NCBI RefSeq assembly: GCF_016881065.1
Contig: NZ_WXYN01000046.1
Span: 1 to 64,000 of the forward strand
Reading direction: 5' to 3'
DNA: 64,000 nt
Origin: Planococcus soli
GTDB lineage: Bacteria; Bacillota; Bacilli; Bacillales_A; Planococcaceae
In this document: piece after piece, positions 55,361 through 63,863 of the stretch
How positions within the stretch are numbered: the first letter of the stretch is position 1
How the letters are laid out: every line of letters begins with the position of its first letter
The notes under the pieces: generated by a model
The model's database searches: none
What the model saw: only the letters and a program-made list of their open reading frames with translations
What the model was told of the DNA's origin: nothing
Made by a program: the position numbers and the translations under genes

Positions 55361-55435
55361 CACAGCCAGTCACAAGCCGTTACTGGAGTTTAACTGCTCC
55401 CGCACAGCTTATGACCGGCTGTTTTTCTTTTGTCC
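55361..55435 (+). terminator. Terminator after mbcS
   Basis: Long stem CAGCCAGTCACAAGC pairing with GCTTATGACCGGCTG (two G-U or mismatched pairs), then TTTTTCTTTT. Confidence 0.7.
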
Positions 55436-55569
55436 TATTTTTGCCACTCGGTACGCTGCATACACATTTCATGGGAGTTTCTCTTTATTTACTTTACATA
55501 CGACATCAGCCTATAATGAGACTGTTATTTCGAAATACAAAATATATAAAGAATGGTGCGCGATGCAGG

Positions 55570-56487
55570 ATGACAGAATCTAAAAAAGGTGTTTTGGTCA
55601 TTATTTTAACGTATACATTGTGGGGGTTCATGCCGATTTTTTGGAAGCAGATCGATCATGTTCCAGCAGATGAGATTCTGGCAGGACGAATTATATGGTC
55701 TTTCTTGTTTACTCTTGGTTTTATCTTACTCATAAACGGCGGCCGTCAGTTATGGCTTGACCTGAAAATGCTGTGGTCTTCCAAGAAGAAATTTTTCTTA
55801 TTGATGCTGGCATCGTTCCTGATTTCTGCAAACTGGTTTTTTTATGTCTATGCAGTCTCACATGACCGGATTGTCGAAACCAGCTTGGGGTATTACATCA
55901 ATCCGTTGATTTCCATGCTCCTGGGCGCAATTTTCCTGAAAGAAAAGTTATCACCTGCGATTAAAATCGCCTTTTTGTTAGCGGCAACAGGCGTTTTGAT
56001 ATTAACAGTCTCTTTCGGTTCACTACCATGGCTTGCATTAGGAATGGCGTTCAGTTTTGCTTTTTACGGACTGATCAAGAAAACCATTCGTTTGGATGCA
56101 TTGCGCGGATTGGCAATCGAAACTTTGTTTGTTTTCCCTATCGCAATTGCGTACTATGTCTATTTGATGTCGATCGACCGGGTATCTTTTTTGCATACTG
56201 GACTGACTACAGATGTTCTGCTGGTTGCCAGCGGATTGGTTACAGCCTTGCCGCTGCTGTTTTTTGCCATCGGAGCCCCGTTAATCCCGCTGTATATGGT
56301 TGGGTTCCTGCAGTATATTGCTCCTTCACTGATGCTGCTGATCGGCGTTTTTATCTACGGAGAAGCTTTTACTGCAATAGACATCATATCCTTCTCGCTG
56401 ATTTGGAGCGCTTTGGTGCTGTTCACTTCCTCGAAATTTTTGGAGGCTCGGGGAATCCGAAAGGCCAACCGGAAAGTTTCGGTTTAA
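55570..56487 (+). CDS. rarD: EamA-family transporter RarD
   Basis: 305 aa with about 10 hydrophobic segments. GVLVIILTYTLWGFMPIFWK opens the protein, ADEILAGRIIWS and ETSLGYYINPLISMLLGAIFLKE follow. These match RarD, a DMT-superfamily protein of unknown substrate. The name chloramphenicol-sensitive protein is historical. Confidence 0.85.
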   Translation: MTESKKGVLVIILTYTLWGFMPIFWKQIDHVPADEILAGRIIWSFLFTLGFILLINGGRQLWLDLKMLWSSKKKFFLLMLASFLISANWFFYVYAVSHDRIVETSLGYYINPLISMLLGAIFLKEKLSPAIKIAFLLAATGVLILTVSFGSLPWLALGMAFSFAFYGLIKKTIRLDALRGLAIETLFVFPIAIAYYVYLMSIDRVSFLHTGLTTDVLLVASGLVTALPLLFFAIGAPLIPLYMVGFLQYIAPSLMLLIGVFIYGEAFTAIDIISFSLIWSALVLFTSSKFLEARGIRKANRKVSV

Positions 56488-56501
56488 ATTTCCTTTTTCG
56501 A

Positions 56502-56529
56502 TGAAACATTTGCAAGTGTTTACCGTATA
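56502..56529 (+). promoter_or_regulatory. SigmaW-type promoter of sppA-yteJ
   Basis: TGAAAC (56502-56507), exactly 16 bases, CGTATA (56524-56529), fitting the SigmaW consensus TGAAAC-N16-CGTA. It lies 35 bases before sppA. The sppA-yteJ pair belongs to the SigmaW regulon in B. subtilis. Confidence 0.75.
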
Positions 56530-56563
56530 GTAAGAGGTAGAAACCAAGGAGGGAATTGCATAA

Positions 56564-57577
56564 ATGAATACAAAAAGATGGATCGCTTTAGTAGTGGCTG
56601 CAGCCGTATTGGGAATTTCATTGGTTATCAACTCAGCTTTCGCTTTTCTTCAAAGCGGATTTGGAGAGGGTGTCGATGACTTGATGGCGACTACCCAATC
56701 TAGCATCTCCGAAGTCGTTATAGAAGAGGGAGATTTTGATAATCGTGTAGCAGTGTTGAATGTGGACGGAGTGATCCAAGACACAGGCGAGGCATCGTCT
56801 CTATTTGGAACAACCGGGTATAACCATTCTTTCTTTATGGAACAATTGGAAAATGTCAAAGAGGATGACTCAGTTAAAGCTGTCGTGCTTACGGTAAATT
56901 CACCGGGCGGCGGAGTAGTAGAGTCAGCTGAAATTTACGACAAGATTATTGAAATCCAGGAAGAAACGGAAAAACCGTTTTATGTTTCCATGGGAGCGAC
57001 AGCAGCATCAGGCGGCTATTACATTGCTGCACCCGCAGATAAGATTTTTGTAAATGAAGAAACTTTGACGGGTTCTATCGGGGTCATCATGCAAAGCGTC
57101 AATTACGGCGAACTGGCAGAGCGCTACGGTGTGGACTTTGTCACGATCAAGTCAGGACCATACAAAGACATTATGAGCGCAACGCGCGACATGACAGAGG
57201 ACGAACGTGCACTTCTTCAGGAGATGCTGGATGATTCATATGAATCATTTGTAGATGTTATCGAAGAAGGCAGAGGCATGACGGAAGATGAAGTGAGAGC
57301 TGTTGCAGATGGCCGTGTCATGAATGGCCGCCAGGCAGTGGAAGTCAACTTGGCAGATGATTTCGGATTTGAAGAAGACGTCATTGAGCAAGTAAAGACC
57401 GACTTTGATTTGGGCAATGCAGAAGTATTCCAATACGGTGCTTCAGAAGGATTGGGCTCATTGTTATCGATGAAAGTAAATTCGTTCTTCGGCAATGACA
57501 TTGAGACGCAGATGATTACAAAAATGCTGACTGAATACAGTTCTCCGCGTATGATGTATTTATACGGTGATAAATAA
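56564..57577 (+). CDS. sppA: Signal peptide peptidase SppA
   Basis: 337 aa S49 peptidase. An N-terminal hydrophobic segment (about residues 5-28) anchors the protein outward. VNSPGGGVVESAEIY and SMGATAASGGYYIAAPADKI carry the catalytic Ser near residue 147; TGSIGVIMQ and the Lys in TIKSGPYKD near residue 199 complete the dyad. It clears remnant signal peptides and helps against membrane-active agents. GGAGGG precedes the ATG. Confidence 0.94.
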   Translation: MNTKRWIALVVAAAVLGISLVINSAFAFLQSGFGEGVDDLMATTQSSISEVVIEEGDFDNRVAVLNVDGVIQDTGEASSLFGTTGYNHSFFMEQLENVKEDDSVKAVVLTVNSPGGGVVESAEIYDKIIEIQEETEKPFYVSMGATAASGGYYIAAPADKIFVNEETLTGSIGVIMQSVNYGELAERYGVDFVTIKSGPYKDIMSATRDMTEDERALLQEMLDDSYESFVDVIEEGRGMTEDEVRAVADGRVMNGRQAVEVNLADDFGFEEDVIEQVKTDFDLGNAEVFQYGASEGLGSLLSMKVNSFFGNDIETQMITKMLTEYSSPRMMYLYGDK

Positions 57578-57586
57578 GGAGGGACC

Positions 57587-58165
57587 ATGATGACAGACCA
57601 CGAAACGAATAAACCAGCAGAAGTGCAAGTCGCACCACATCGTCCCGACACACCAAGCTACGAGGAAGTTCTGTTTTATGAACGGAAACCGGCCGGATTT
57701 TGGGTGCGGTTTTGGGCGTACTTGATCGATCTTTTAGTCATTGCAGGGCTTACATCAATCTTAGTCAAGCCGGTATTTGCGCTTCTCGGTCTTGAAACAA
57801 GCGGCATCCCTTGGTATGCACCCTATGCCGTTTTGTCAGCTGTCGTCTTCTATGGCTATTTTGTGCTGATGACAAAATTCTTCAGACAGACTGTTGGGAA
57901 AATGATTATGGGCATCCGGGTAGTATCGTTGAAGTCAGACAATTTATCATGGACAACGCTCCTATTCCGCGAGTGGATCGGACGATTCTTATCGGTGACC
58001 ATTTGGCCGCTTTACTGGATTGTCGGGTTTACCCCGTTAAAACAAGGAATTCATGATTATATCGCGGACACAACAGTGGTTCACGAAGAATCTTTCCGCA
58101 AAAACAAGCTGGTGCAGAAGAAACGCCCAGATGGGTCTGGGTTGCATGAGACCCGAGCCTTTTAG
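57587..58165 (+). CDS. yteJ: RDD family membrane protein YteJ
   Basis: 192 aa. RDD domain with GFWVRFWAYLIDLLVIAGL and RQTVGKMIMGIRVVS; about four hydrophobic segments. In B. subtilis YteJ works with SppA in lantibiotic resistance. The sppA-to-yteJ gap is 9 bases and shares the SigmaW-type promoter. AAGGAGG precedes ATG 57587; ATG 57590 is an alternative. Confidence 0.9.
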   Translation: MMTDHETNKPAEVQVAPHRPDTPSYEEVLFYERKPAGFWVRFWAYLIDLLVIAGLTSILVKPVFALLGLETSGIPWYAPYAVLSAVVFYGYFVLMTKFFRQTVGKMIMGIRVVSLKSDNLSWTTLLFREWIGRFLSVTIWPLYWIVGFTPLKQGIHDYIADTTVVHEESFRKNKLVQKKRPDGSGLHETRAF

Positions 58166-58200
58166 TATGATGTAGATATGATGAAAGGGAGGCGTTTTGA

Positions 58201-58707
58201 TTGGTACAAGTCACATTCAAGAAAAACCCTGTTACCTTACCAAATAGAGAAGTGAAAGTTGGAGATGAGGCTCCAGATTTTTCGGTGCTATGGACGGACC
58301 TGAACCCGGTGACACTGAAAGATACAGCTGGAAAGATTCGTCTTATCAGTGTGGTCCCGTCACTGGATACCGGCGTCTGCTCGGACCAGACAAAACGCTT
58401 CAGCGACGAGGCAGCGGCATTAGGCGACAATGTTGCAGTGTTGACCATTTCAGCTGATCTGCCGTTTGCGCAAAAACGCTGGACAGAAATCAACAAAGTT
58501 GATGCACTTACTACTTTGTCGGATCATCGGGACTTGTCTTTCGGTGAAGCGTACGGCGTAACGATGAAGGAACTTCGCCTACTGGCACGTTCTATTTTTG
58601 TTATCGACCAAAATGACAAAGTTGCGTACGTAGAATATGTTCCCGAAGGAACGGATCATCCCGATTACGAAAAAGCATTAAAGGCAGTAAAAGAATTAAC
58701 AAACTAA
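58201..58707 (+). CDS. tpx: Thiol peroxidase Tpx
   Basis: 168 aa from TTG 58201, with GGGAGGCG upstream. Peroxidatic Cys in SLDTGVCSDQTKRF near residue 60; the resolving cysteine usual near residue 95 (SADLPFAQKRWTE) is not visible there. An additional Cys is not obvious, so the disulfide mechanism may differ. Other family landmarks (GDEAPDFSVL) are present. Cytoplasmic antioxidant enzyme. Confidence 0.9.
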   Translation: MVQVTFKKNPVTLPNREVKVGDEAPDFSVLWTDLNPVTLKDTAGKIRLISVVPSLDTGVCSDQTKRFSDEAAALGDNVAVLTISADLPFAQKRWTEINKVDALTTLSDHRDLSFGEAYGVTMKELRLLARSIFVIDQNDKVAYVEYVPEGTDHPDYEKALKAVKELTN

Positions 58708-58710
58708 TAC

Positions 58711-58742
58711 AAGAAACCCACTCAAAAGAGTGGGTTTCCTTA
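58711..58742 (+). terminator. Hairpin after tpx
   Basis: Stem AAGAAACCCACTC / GAGTGGGTTTC, loop AAAA, then CTTATT. Weak T-run. Confidence 0.65.
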
Positions 58743-58759
58743 TTGAGGACGGCGAACGC

Positions 58760-59683
58760 ATGAATTCAACAATGGAAAAGACTTTTTATTTTATTGACAA
58801 CCACACGACAAAAATCCAGCAGGAACAAGAAAATGCTTATTTGGAAAGCTTGTTGACTACAACGGAGAATTGGCTGGATGGACTCATCAAGCCCGAAGCA
58901 GGAGCCAGCAAGGAAGATATTCGTAAAGCGCTTCAACTGGCTGTACTGAAAGGCATGAAAGAGCATGTCCAGCCGCATCACCAAATGACGCCGGATGCGC
59001 TTGGGTTGTTGGTCGGCTACCTGGTGGAACTGTTTGTGAAAAAAGAGCAAGCCGTCATATTGGATCCGGCTGTCGGAACCGGAAACTTGCTGCTGACGGT
59101 TATGAACTATTTGGATGGCCGCTTGACCGGAGCCGGAGTAGAGCTGGACGACCTGCTGATCCGATTGGCTTCAAATGCCGGGAATCTGATTGAACAGCCG
59201 ATCACTTTCTATTTGCAGGACGCTTTACAGCCCCTATTAATCGATCCGGTCGACGTCGTCGTTTCGGATTTGCCGGTGGGCTACTATCCGGACGAAGAAA
59301 CAGCTGCAACCTACGAATTGAAAGCCGATGAAGGCATGTCTTTTGCACATCATCTGTTTATCGAGCAATCCTTAAAGCATACGGCTGAAGGCGGCTATCT
59401 GTTTTTCATCGTACCAAAAGCCTTGTTTGAATCCGCACAAGCGAGCCAATTGCACAGCTTCCTGAAAAAGCATGCCCATATCCAATCGGTTATGGAATTG
59501 CCGGAAAGCTTGTTCAAAAATTCGGCTCATGCAAAAGGAATCCTGGTCTTGCAGAAAAAGCAGGAAGGTGTCAAAGCTCCAAAGGAAGTCCTATTGGCGC
59601 GTGTTCCGAATATGTCGAAGCCGGAATCCATGTCGAAGTTCTTTTCCCAGGTGACCGATTGGTTTAAAGAAAACAAAGAATAA
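58760..59683 (+). CDS. ytxK: Class I SAM methyltransferase YtxK (N6-DNA methylase family)
   Basis: 307 aa. SAM motif LDPAVGTGNLLLTVMN near residue 103, and SDLPVGYYPDEE near 175 in place of the NPPY catalytic motif, as is usual in this family. GVELDD and a C-terminal SAM-fold follow. The target is not known. Often next to ackA in Bacillales; here a small basic protein gene follows instead. Confidence 0.85.
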   Translation: MNSTMEKTFYFIDNHTTKIQQEQENAYLESLLTTTENWLDGLIKPEAGASKEDIRKALQLAVLKGMKEHVQPHHQMTPDALGLLVGYLVELFVKKEQAVILDPAVGTGNLLLTVMNYLDGRLTGAGVELDDLLIRLASNAGNLIEQPITFYLQDALQPLLIDPVDVVVSDLPVGYYPDEETAATYELKADEGMSFAHHLFIEQSLKHTAEGGYLFFIVPKALFESAQASQLHSFLKKHAHIQSVMELPESLFKNSAHAKGILVLQKKQEGVKAPKEVLLARVPNMSKPESMSKFFSQVTDWFKENKE

Positions 59684-59758
59684 AGCAGCCGATTTATGCT
59701 ATACTAAGGCTATAAAACATCCATATGAACCATTTTTTGATGAAAAGAGGGATGCGCA

Positions 59759-59944
59759 ATGACTGAATCAAACGAAACACCAAAAAAAGTCAGTTTGCAG
59801 GAAGCTGTAAAACGCCAGCTGGAAGCTAAGAAAAACCAGGCTGGAGACAAACAATCCGGCGGCAATGCTTCACTGTCGACCAAAAAGATGAAGAGCCAGC
59901 AATCGAAAAAAGTCAGCAATAACCGCCGCAAAATGGGGACGTAA
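59759..59944 (+). CDS. 61-aa Lys/Gln/Ser-rich protein, unknown
   Basis: 61 aa, highly charged and hydrophilic, net basic, with a helical N-terminal half (VSLQEAVKRQLEAKKNQ) and a disordered tail ending NNRRKMGT. GAGGGATGCGC precedes the ATG and a good terminator follows, so it is probably real. No family recognised. Confidence 0.6.
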   Translation: MTESNETPKKVSLQEAVKRQLEAKKNQAGDKQSGGNASLSTKKMKSQQSKKVSNNRRKMGT

Positions 59945-59977
59945 CAAGCAACTAATCACACATATGGAAGATTGACG

Positions 59978-60012
59978 AAAAGGCAGGGAGATCCATTCCC
60001 TGCCTTTTTTCA
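59978..60012 (+). terminator. Terminator after the 61-aa gene
   Basis: Stem AAAAGGCAGGGA / TCCCTGCCTTTTTT, loop GATCCAT. Confidence 0.9.
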
Positions 60013-60076
60013 TTGCGAAAAAAGGAGTATAATACTTTAAATTGACTATTCGAAAAAAAGAAAAGGGATGAATAAT

Positions 60077-60934
60077 ATGGAGACAAATCTTGGGAATGCA
60101 TATGACTCCAACACCTTTCAAGCAGATTGTGCAAACTGTTTTGGCCTTTGCTGTGTGGCATTGGCATTTACAGCTTCTTCAGATTTTCCTGTCGACAAAG
60201 CAGCAGGCGTTCCATGCAAAAACCTGGAAGATGATTTTCGCTGCGGCATCCATCGGAACTTAAGGCTCTCGGGCTATAGCGGATGTACAGTGTTCGATTG
60301 CCTTGGTGCAGGGCAGAAAGTTTCCCAGCAGACATTCGGAGGCATAAGCTGGAAAGACCGTCCACAGTCGGCTCAACAAATATTTCAGGTGCTGCCGGTT
60401 ATGCAGCAGCTTCACGAAATGATGCTCTATCTCACGCAAGCCATTGAACGCCATGGCAAAGGGGAAATGGAAACTGAACTCCGAGAAAGCAGAAAAGCGA
60501 TTTATGGATTGACTTTAGCATCAGCTGAAAGACTGCTGGCGATTGATTTGCACCAATACCGCGTGAACATCAACGAGTTGCTGGTCCAAGTTAGCGAAGA
60601 AGTCCGGCTCGAATCAGGTCGCTTTAATAAAAAAATGAACCGGAAAAAAGGACCGAATTATCAAGGTACAGATTTAATGGGTGCAACATTTCAAGGAAAA
60701 GCCATGAAGGGCTCATTGTTTAGAGGCGCATATTTGATTGGAGCGGATATGAGTAGAGCAGACTTAGGAAATTCAGATTTTATCGGTGCAGACATGAGAA
60801 ATGCGGACTTGTCTGGAGCGGATTTGAGTGGCAGCCTGTATTTGACACAAATGCAATTGAATTCAGCAAAAGGAAACTACAGCACTAAATTGCCGGCTTT
60901 ACTATCAAGGCCGGCTCATTGGTGTAAGAAATAA
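60077..60934 (+). CDS. Pentapeptide-repeat protein with N-terminal cysteine cluster
   Basis: 285 aa from ATG 60077, with AAAAGGG at correct distance (an ATG at 60068 overlaps that site). The first 80 residues hold seven to eight cysteines: DCANCFGLCCVA, VPCKNL, FRCGIH and GCTVFDCLG, a likely metal site. Residues about 185-260 are a right-handed beta-helix of pentapeptide repeats (A-D/N-L-x-G: GADMSRADL, GADMRNADLSGADLSG). The combination is seen in a conserved but uncharacterised family. No function known. Confidence 0.85.
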   Translation: METNLGNAYDSNTFQADCANCFGLCCVALAFTASSDFPVDKAAGVPCKNLEDDFRCGIHRNLRLSGYSGCTVFDCLGAGQKVSQQTFGGISWKDRPQSAQQIFQVLPVMQQLHEMMLYLTQAIERHGKGEMETELRESRKAIYGLTLASAERLLAIDLHQYRVNINELLVQVSEEVRLESGRFNKKMNRKKGPNYQGTDLMGATFQGKAMKGSLFRGAYLIGADMSRADLGNSDFIGADMRNADLSGADLSGSLYLTQMQLNSAKGNYSTKLPALLSRPAHWCKK

Positions 60935-60977
60935 ACATGCCATTGCCATAGCGGATTGTTTAATGAGGAGGGTTTTG

Positions 60978-61499
60978 ATGTATGCGGGATTTTTGCTTCG
61001 TTTAAAAGCTTTTGCAGTCGATTACTTGTTGATTTTGGCATATCTGGCGGTGCTGCTGATTTTTTCTGTATTTTTGATGCCTTCACTACAGGGGTGGTTT
61101 CAGCAATCACAGGTTACCGCTCAGCTCGCTGGTTTTCTGTTGCTGACGCTGCCTGTTTCGCTGTATTTTATCATCACGGATTCAAGAGTCGGCAAGCAAT
61201 CGATCGGCAAACGAAAAATGCAGATCCGCGTGGTGGATGAAAATAATCGATCCATCTCTATCTGCCAGTCAATCTTTCGGATTGCATTGAAGTTTTTGCC
61301 TTGGGAACTGTCCCATTTCATGGCCTACCGAATGATATATATGGAAGATGGTGAGGTGCTGCTAGTGGATTATTTCATTGGGGGATTGATCTACGGATTG
61401 ATATTGCTGTATGTTCTTATGGTCTTCCTTACCAAAAACAACCAGTCCTTTTATGACTACTTTGCAAAAACCTATGTTGTAAAATTAAATTATTCCTGA
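60978..61499 (+). CDS. RDD family membrane protein
   Basis: 173 aa from ATG 60978, after GAGGAGGG; the upstream in-frame ATG overlaps that site. RLKAFAVDYLLILAYLAVL opens the RDD domain, and GKQSIGKRKMQIRVV is the second motif. About four hydrophobic segments. A second RDD protein besides yteJ. Role unknown. Confidence 0.82.
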   Translation: MYAGFLLRLKAFAVDYLLILAYLAVLLIFSVFLMPSLQGWFQQSQVTAQLAGFLLLTLPVSLYFIITDSRVGKQSIGKRKMQIRVVDENNRSISICQSIFRIALKFLPWELSHFMAYRMIYMEDGEVLLVDYFIGGLIYGLILLYVLMVFLTKNNQSFYDYFAKTYVVKLNYS

Positions 61500-61505
61500 A
61501 AAGTA

Positions 61506-61533
61506 TTGACTTGCCGGGAAGAACTGATAGAAT
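61506..61533 (+). promoter_or_regulatory. SigmaA promoter of the NhaC T-box gene
   Basis: -35 TTGACT (61506-61511), 16-base spacer, -10 TAGAAT (61528-61533). Confidence 0.65.
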
Positions 61534-61539
61534 CTATTT

Positions 61540-61798
61540 CAATATACTTTTTAAAAGAGCAGGTTTATCAATTTATCTTATAAATTAACTCGATCGATGA
61601 TTTAGTAGGCGATTTGTGTGCAGCAGCAAGAGACTGGATGGCAGGTGTGAATTCAGGCAGCAAATCGGGTGAAGTACACCATCAGTTTTGATCGTTTCGC
61701 AAAAGAGTGGATGCTTTGTTCAGTTAAAGCATTAAATTGGGTGGTAACGCGGAGAAAACCTTCGTCCCTTTATTGGGACAGGAGGTTTTCTCTTTTTT
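61540..61798 (+). ncRNA. T-box riboswitch, probably tyrosine (UAC), before an NhaC-family gene
   Basis: GGGTGGTAACGCGG at 61739-61752 is the conserved T-box. A terminator stem (GAGAAAACCTTCGTCCC with GGGACAGGAGGTTTTCTC) plus T-run follows to about 61798. The specifier region reads GGGTGAAGTACACC with TAC (Tyr) at 61675-61677, aligned with GAATTAC of the tyrS leader. The codon assignment is less certain than the T-box itself. Confidence 0.88.
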
Positions 61799-61820
61799 AT
61801 AGAGAAAAGGAGAGTTTATT

Positions 61821-63206
61821 ATGAACAATATTAAGTCGGTCATCACTCCAAGGTTTTGGGAAGCATTACTTGCAACAGTTACTATTTTTCTGGTAATCAG
61901 CATCAGCATCATCCGTTTTGAATCGGTTCCGCATATTCCAATCCTATTTTCGATTTTGCTGCTATTCGTTTACGGATTTCTTAAGAAAGTGTCCTACCGC
62001 GAGCTGGAGAAAGGATTGGTTGAAGGAGCGGGTGCTGGCATGAGCGCTGTCTTTCTCTTTTTCTTCATCGGCATCCTCATCAGCAGCTGGATGATCAGCG
62101 GCACTATTCCGGCACTCATCTTTACAGGATTCACGCTGGTTTCCATGACATTTTTCTACGCCATCGTTTTTGTTGTGACATCATTGATCGGTTTATCGAT
62201 CGGCAGTTCACTGACAACGGTCGCAACAATCGGCGTTGCTTTTATTGGTATGGCAACTGCGATGGATCTGTCACTGGCGATTACGGCGGGAGCGATTGTG
62301 TCGGGAGCGTTTTTCGGCGATAAGATGTCGCCGTTGTCGGACACTACAAACTTATCTTCTGCTATTGTCGGTGTGGATCTTTTTGAACATATCCGTAACA
62401 TGGGATGGACGACAGTTCCCGCTTTTGCGATCACTTTGATTTTGTTCGCATTGCTTTCTCCGGAAGCAGCAGGCGCAAGTGTTCAGGACGTAACGGCTTT
62501 TAAAGAAGGGTTGTCAGCTACCGGCATGATCCACTGGTATACAATCATTCCTCTGATTGTGCTCATCATCCTGACAATCATGAAATTGCCGGCTTTGCTG
62601 ACGCTGGCACTTAGTGCACTGTCAGCCATCATGATATCTTTTTTGCATCAAAGTTCAACAGCTTCTGAAATATTTTCGGTGCTGTTCAGCGGATATGTAT
62701 CCACGACAGGCATCGATGAAATTGATTCGCTGCTGACGCGCGGCGGAATGGAGAGCATGATGTTCACTGTTGCATTGGTGCTGCTGGCACTCAGTATGGG
62801 AGGGCTGTTTTTCAAATTGGGCATCGTCCAGTGTCTGTTGGCAAAGGTGGAAAGCCTATTGAAAAAGGTTTCGTCAGTCATTGCTGCTTCTGCATTTACA
62901 GCAATTGGAATCAACATTCTGATCGGTGAGCAGTACCTGTCGATTTTATTGACAGGACAAGCATTTAAAGAGCCTTACGATAAAGTGGGGCTTGCCGGCA
63001 AAAACTTGAGCCGGGTGATGGAGGATGCGGGAACTGTAGTCAACCCGCTCGTGCCTTGGAGTGTTTGCGGAATCTTCATCACGGGTGTCATCGGTGTTTC
63101 GACGCTCGATTACTTGCCGTTCGCGTTCTTCTGCCTGCTGTCGCCGGTATTGACCATTTTATTCGGTTTTACCGGGAAAACGTTGACCTTCAAGCAAGCC
63201 AAATAA
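61821..63206 (+). CDS. NhaC-family transporter, predicted tyrosine transporter
   Basis: 461 aa with about 11-12 hydrophobic segments. NhaC-type features: SAVFLFFFIGILISSWMISG, SGAFFGDKMSPLSDTTNLSSAIVG and VNPLVPWSVCG. Annotated as Na+/H+ antiporter by family. The T-box with a probable Tyr specifier argues that it imports tyrosine (or an aromatic precursor), as predicted for other T-box-linked NhaC members. AAAAGGAGAG precedes the ATG. Confidence 0.85.
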   Translation: MNNIKSVITPRFWEALLATVTIFLVISISIIRFESVPHIPILFSILLLFVYGFLKKVSYRELEKGLVEGAGAGMSAVFLFFFIGILISSWMISGTIPALIFTGFTLVSMTFFYAIVFVVTSLIGLSIGSSLTTVATIGVAFIGMATAMDLSLAITAGAIVSGAFFGDKMSPLSDTTNLSSAIVGVDLFEHIRNMGWTTVPAFAITLILFALLSPEAAGASVQDVTAFKEGLSATGMIHWYTIIPLIVLIILTIMKLPALLTLALSALSAIMISFLHQSSTASEIFSVLFSGYVSTTGIDEIDSLLTRGGMESMMFTVALVLLALSMGGLFFKLGIVQCLLAKVESLLKKVSSVIAASAFTAIGINILIGEQYLSILLTGQAFKEPYDKVGLAGKNLSRVMEDAGTVVNPLVPWSVCGIFITGVIGVSTLDYLPFAFFCLLSPVLTILFGFTGKTLTFKQAK

Positions 63207-63218
63207 TATTCACATTGG

Positions 63219-63253
63219 AAAGCAGATGATTATAGTGATCATCTGCTTTTTTT
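63219..63253 (+). terminator. Terminator after the NhaC-family gene
   Basis: Stem AAAGCAGATGAT / ATCATCTGCTTT and T-run. Confidence 0.9.
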
Positions 63254-63346
63254 GATAAAGGGATTTTTGCAGACGGGTCGAATAGTATTCTATATAGACC
63301 TATTTATCGCCGTGCCCTGGAAAAAACAGTCGAGGGAGTAGATAAA

Positions 63347-63766
63347 ATGTACAAGTCAATTTTACTGGCCGCAGATGGTTCAGAAAATTCCACAAGGGCT
63401 GGCAATCAAGCTGCACAATTGGCATCCTTGGTTAAAGGGGCCGAAGTAACCCTCGTATACGTTTCCGACTTTAAAGAAGACAGCCATGAGGAACTCCATG
63501 ACGGCGGGGCAATTGAATTTGAATTGTCGCGAAAAAAGAAAATCCAGCCTATTCGAGAAGCTTTGGAGCACGAAAAAATCTTTTACAAAACAAAAATCCT
63601 GCATGGCCGTCCGGCACCGGCAATCATCGAACTTGCAAACGAAGGAAACTTTGATTTGGTGGTTATCGGCAGCAGGGGATTAAATGCGTTTTCTGAAATA
63701 ATGTTGGGCAGTGTCAGCCATAAAGTCGTCAATGGAGTGAACTGTCCCGTGCTGGTCGTAAAGTAA
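63347..63766 (+). CDS. Universal stress protein, UspA family
   Basis: 139 aa single Usp domain. YKSILLAADGSENSTRA opens it and the ATP-binding VIGSRGLNAFSEIMLGSVSHKVVNGVNCPVLVVK closes it (abridged motif: GSRGLNAFSEIMLGSVS). The G-2x-G-9x-G(S/T) pattern implies nucleotide binding. CGAGGGAG precedes the ATG. Confidence 0.93.
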   Translation: MYKSILLAADGSENSTRAGNQAAQLASLVKGAEVTLVYVSDFKEDSHEELHDGGAIEFELSRKKKIQPIREALEHEKIFYKTKILHGRPAPAIIELANEGNFDLVVIGSRGLNAFSEIMLGSVSHKVVNGVNCPVLVVK

Positions 63767-63863
63767 TGCAGGCTTTGAGGCGGTTAACTCTGGTATACTA
63801 ATGAAAAAGATCGGTCTTGTCTGCACTTGATCCAACGGAAGGCCGCCTGGAGGAAAACAACAA

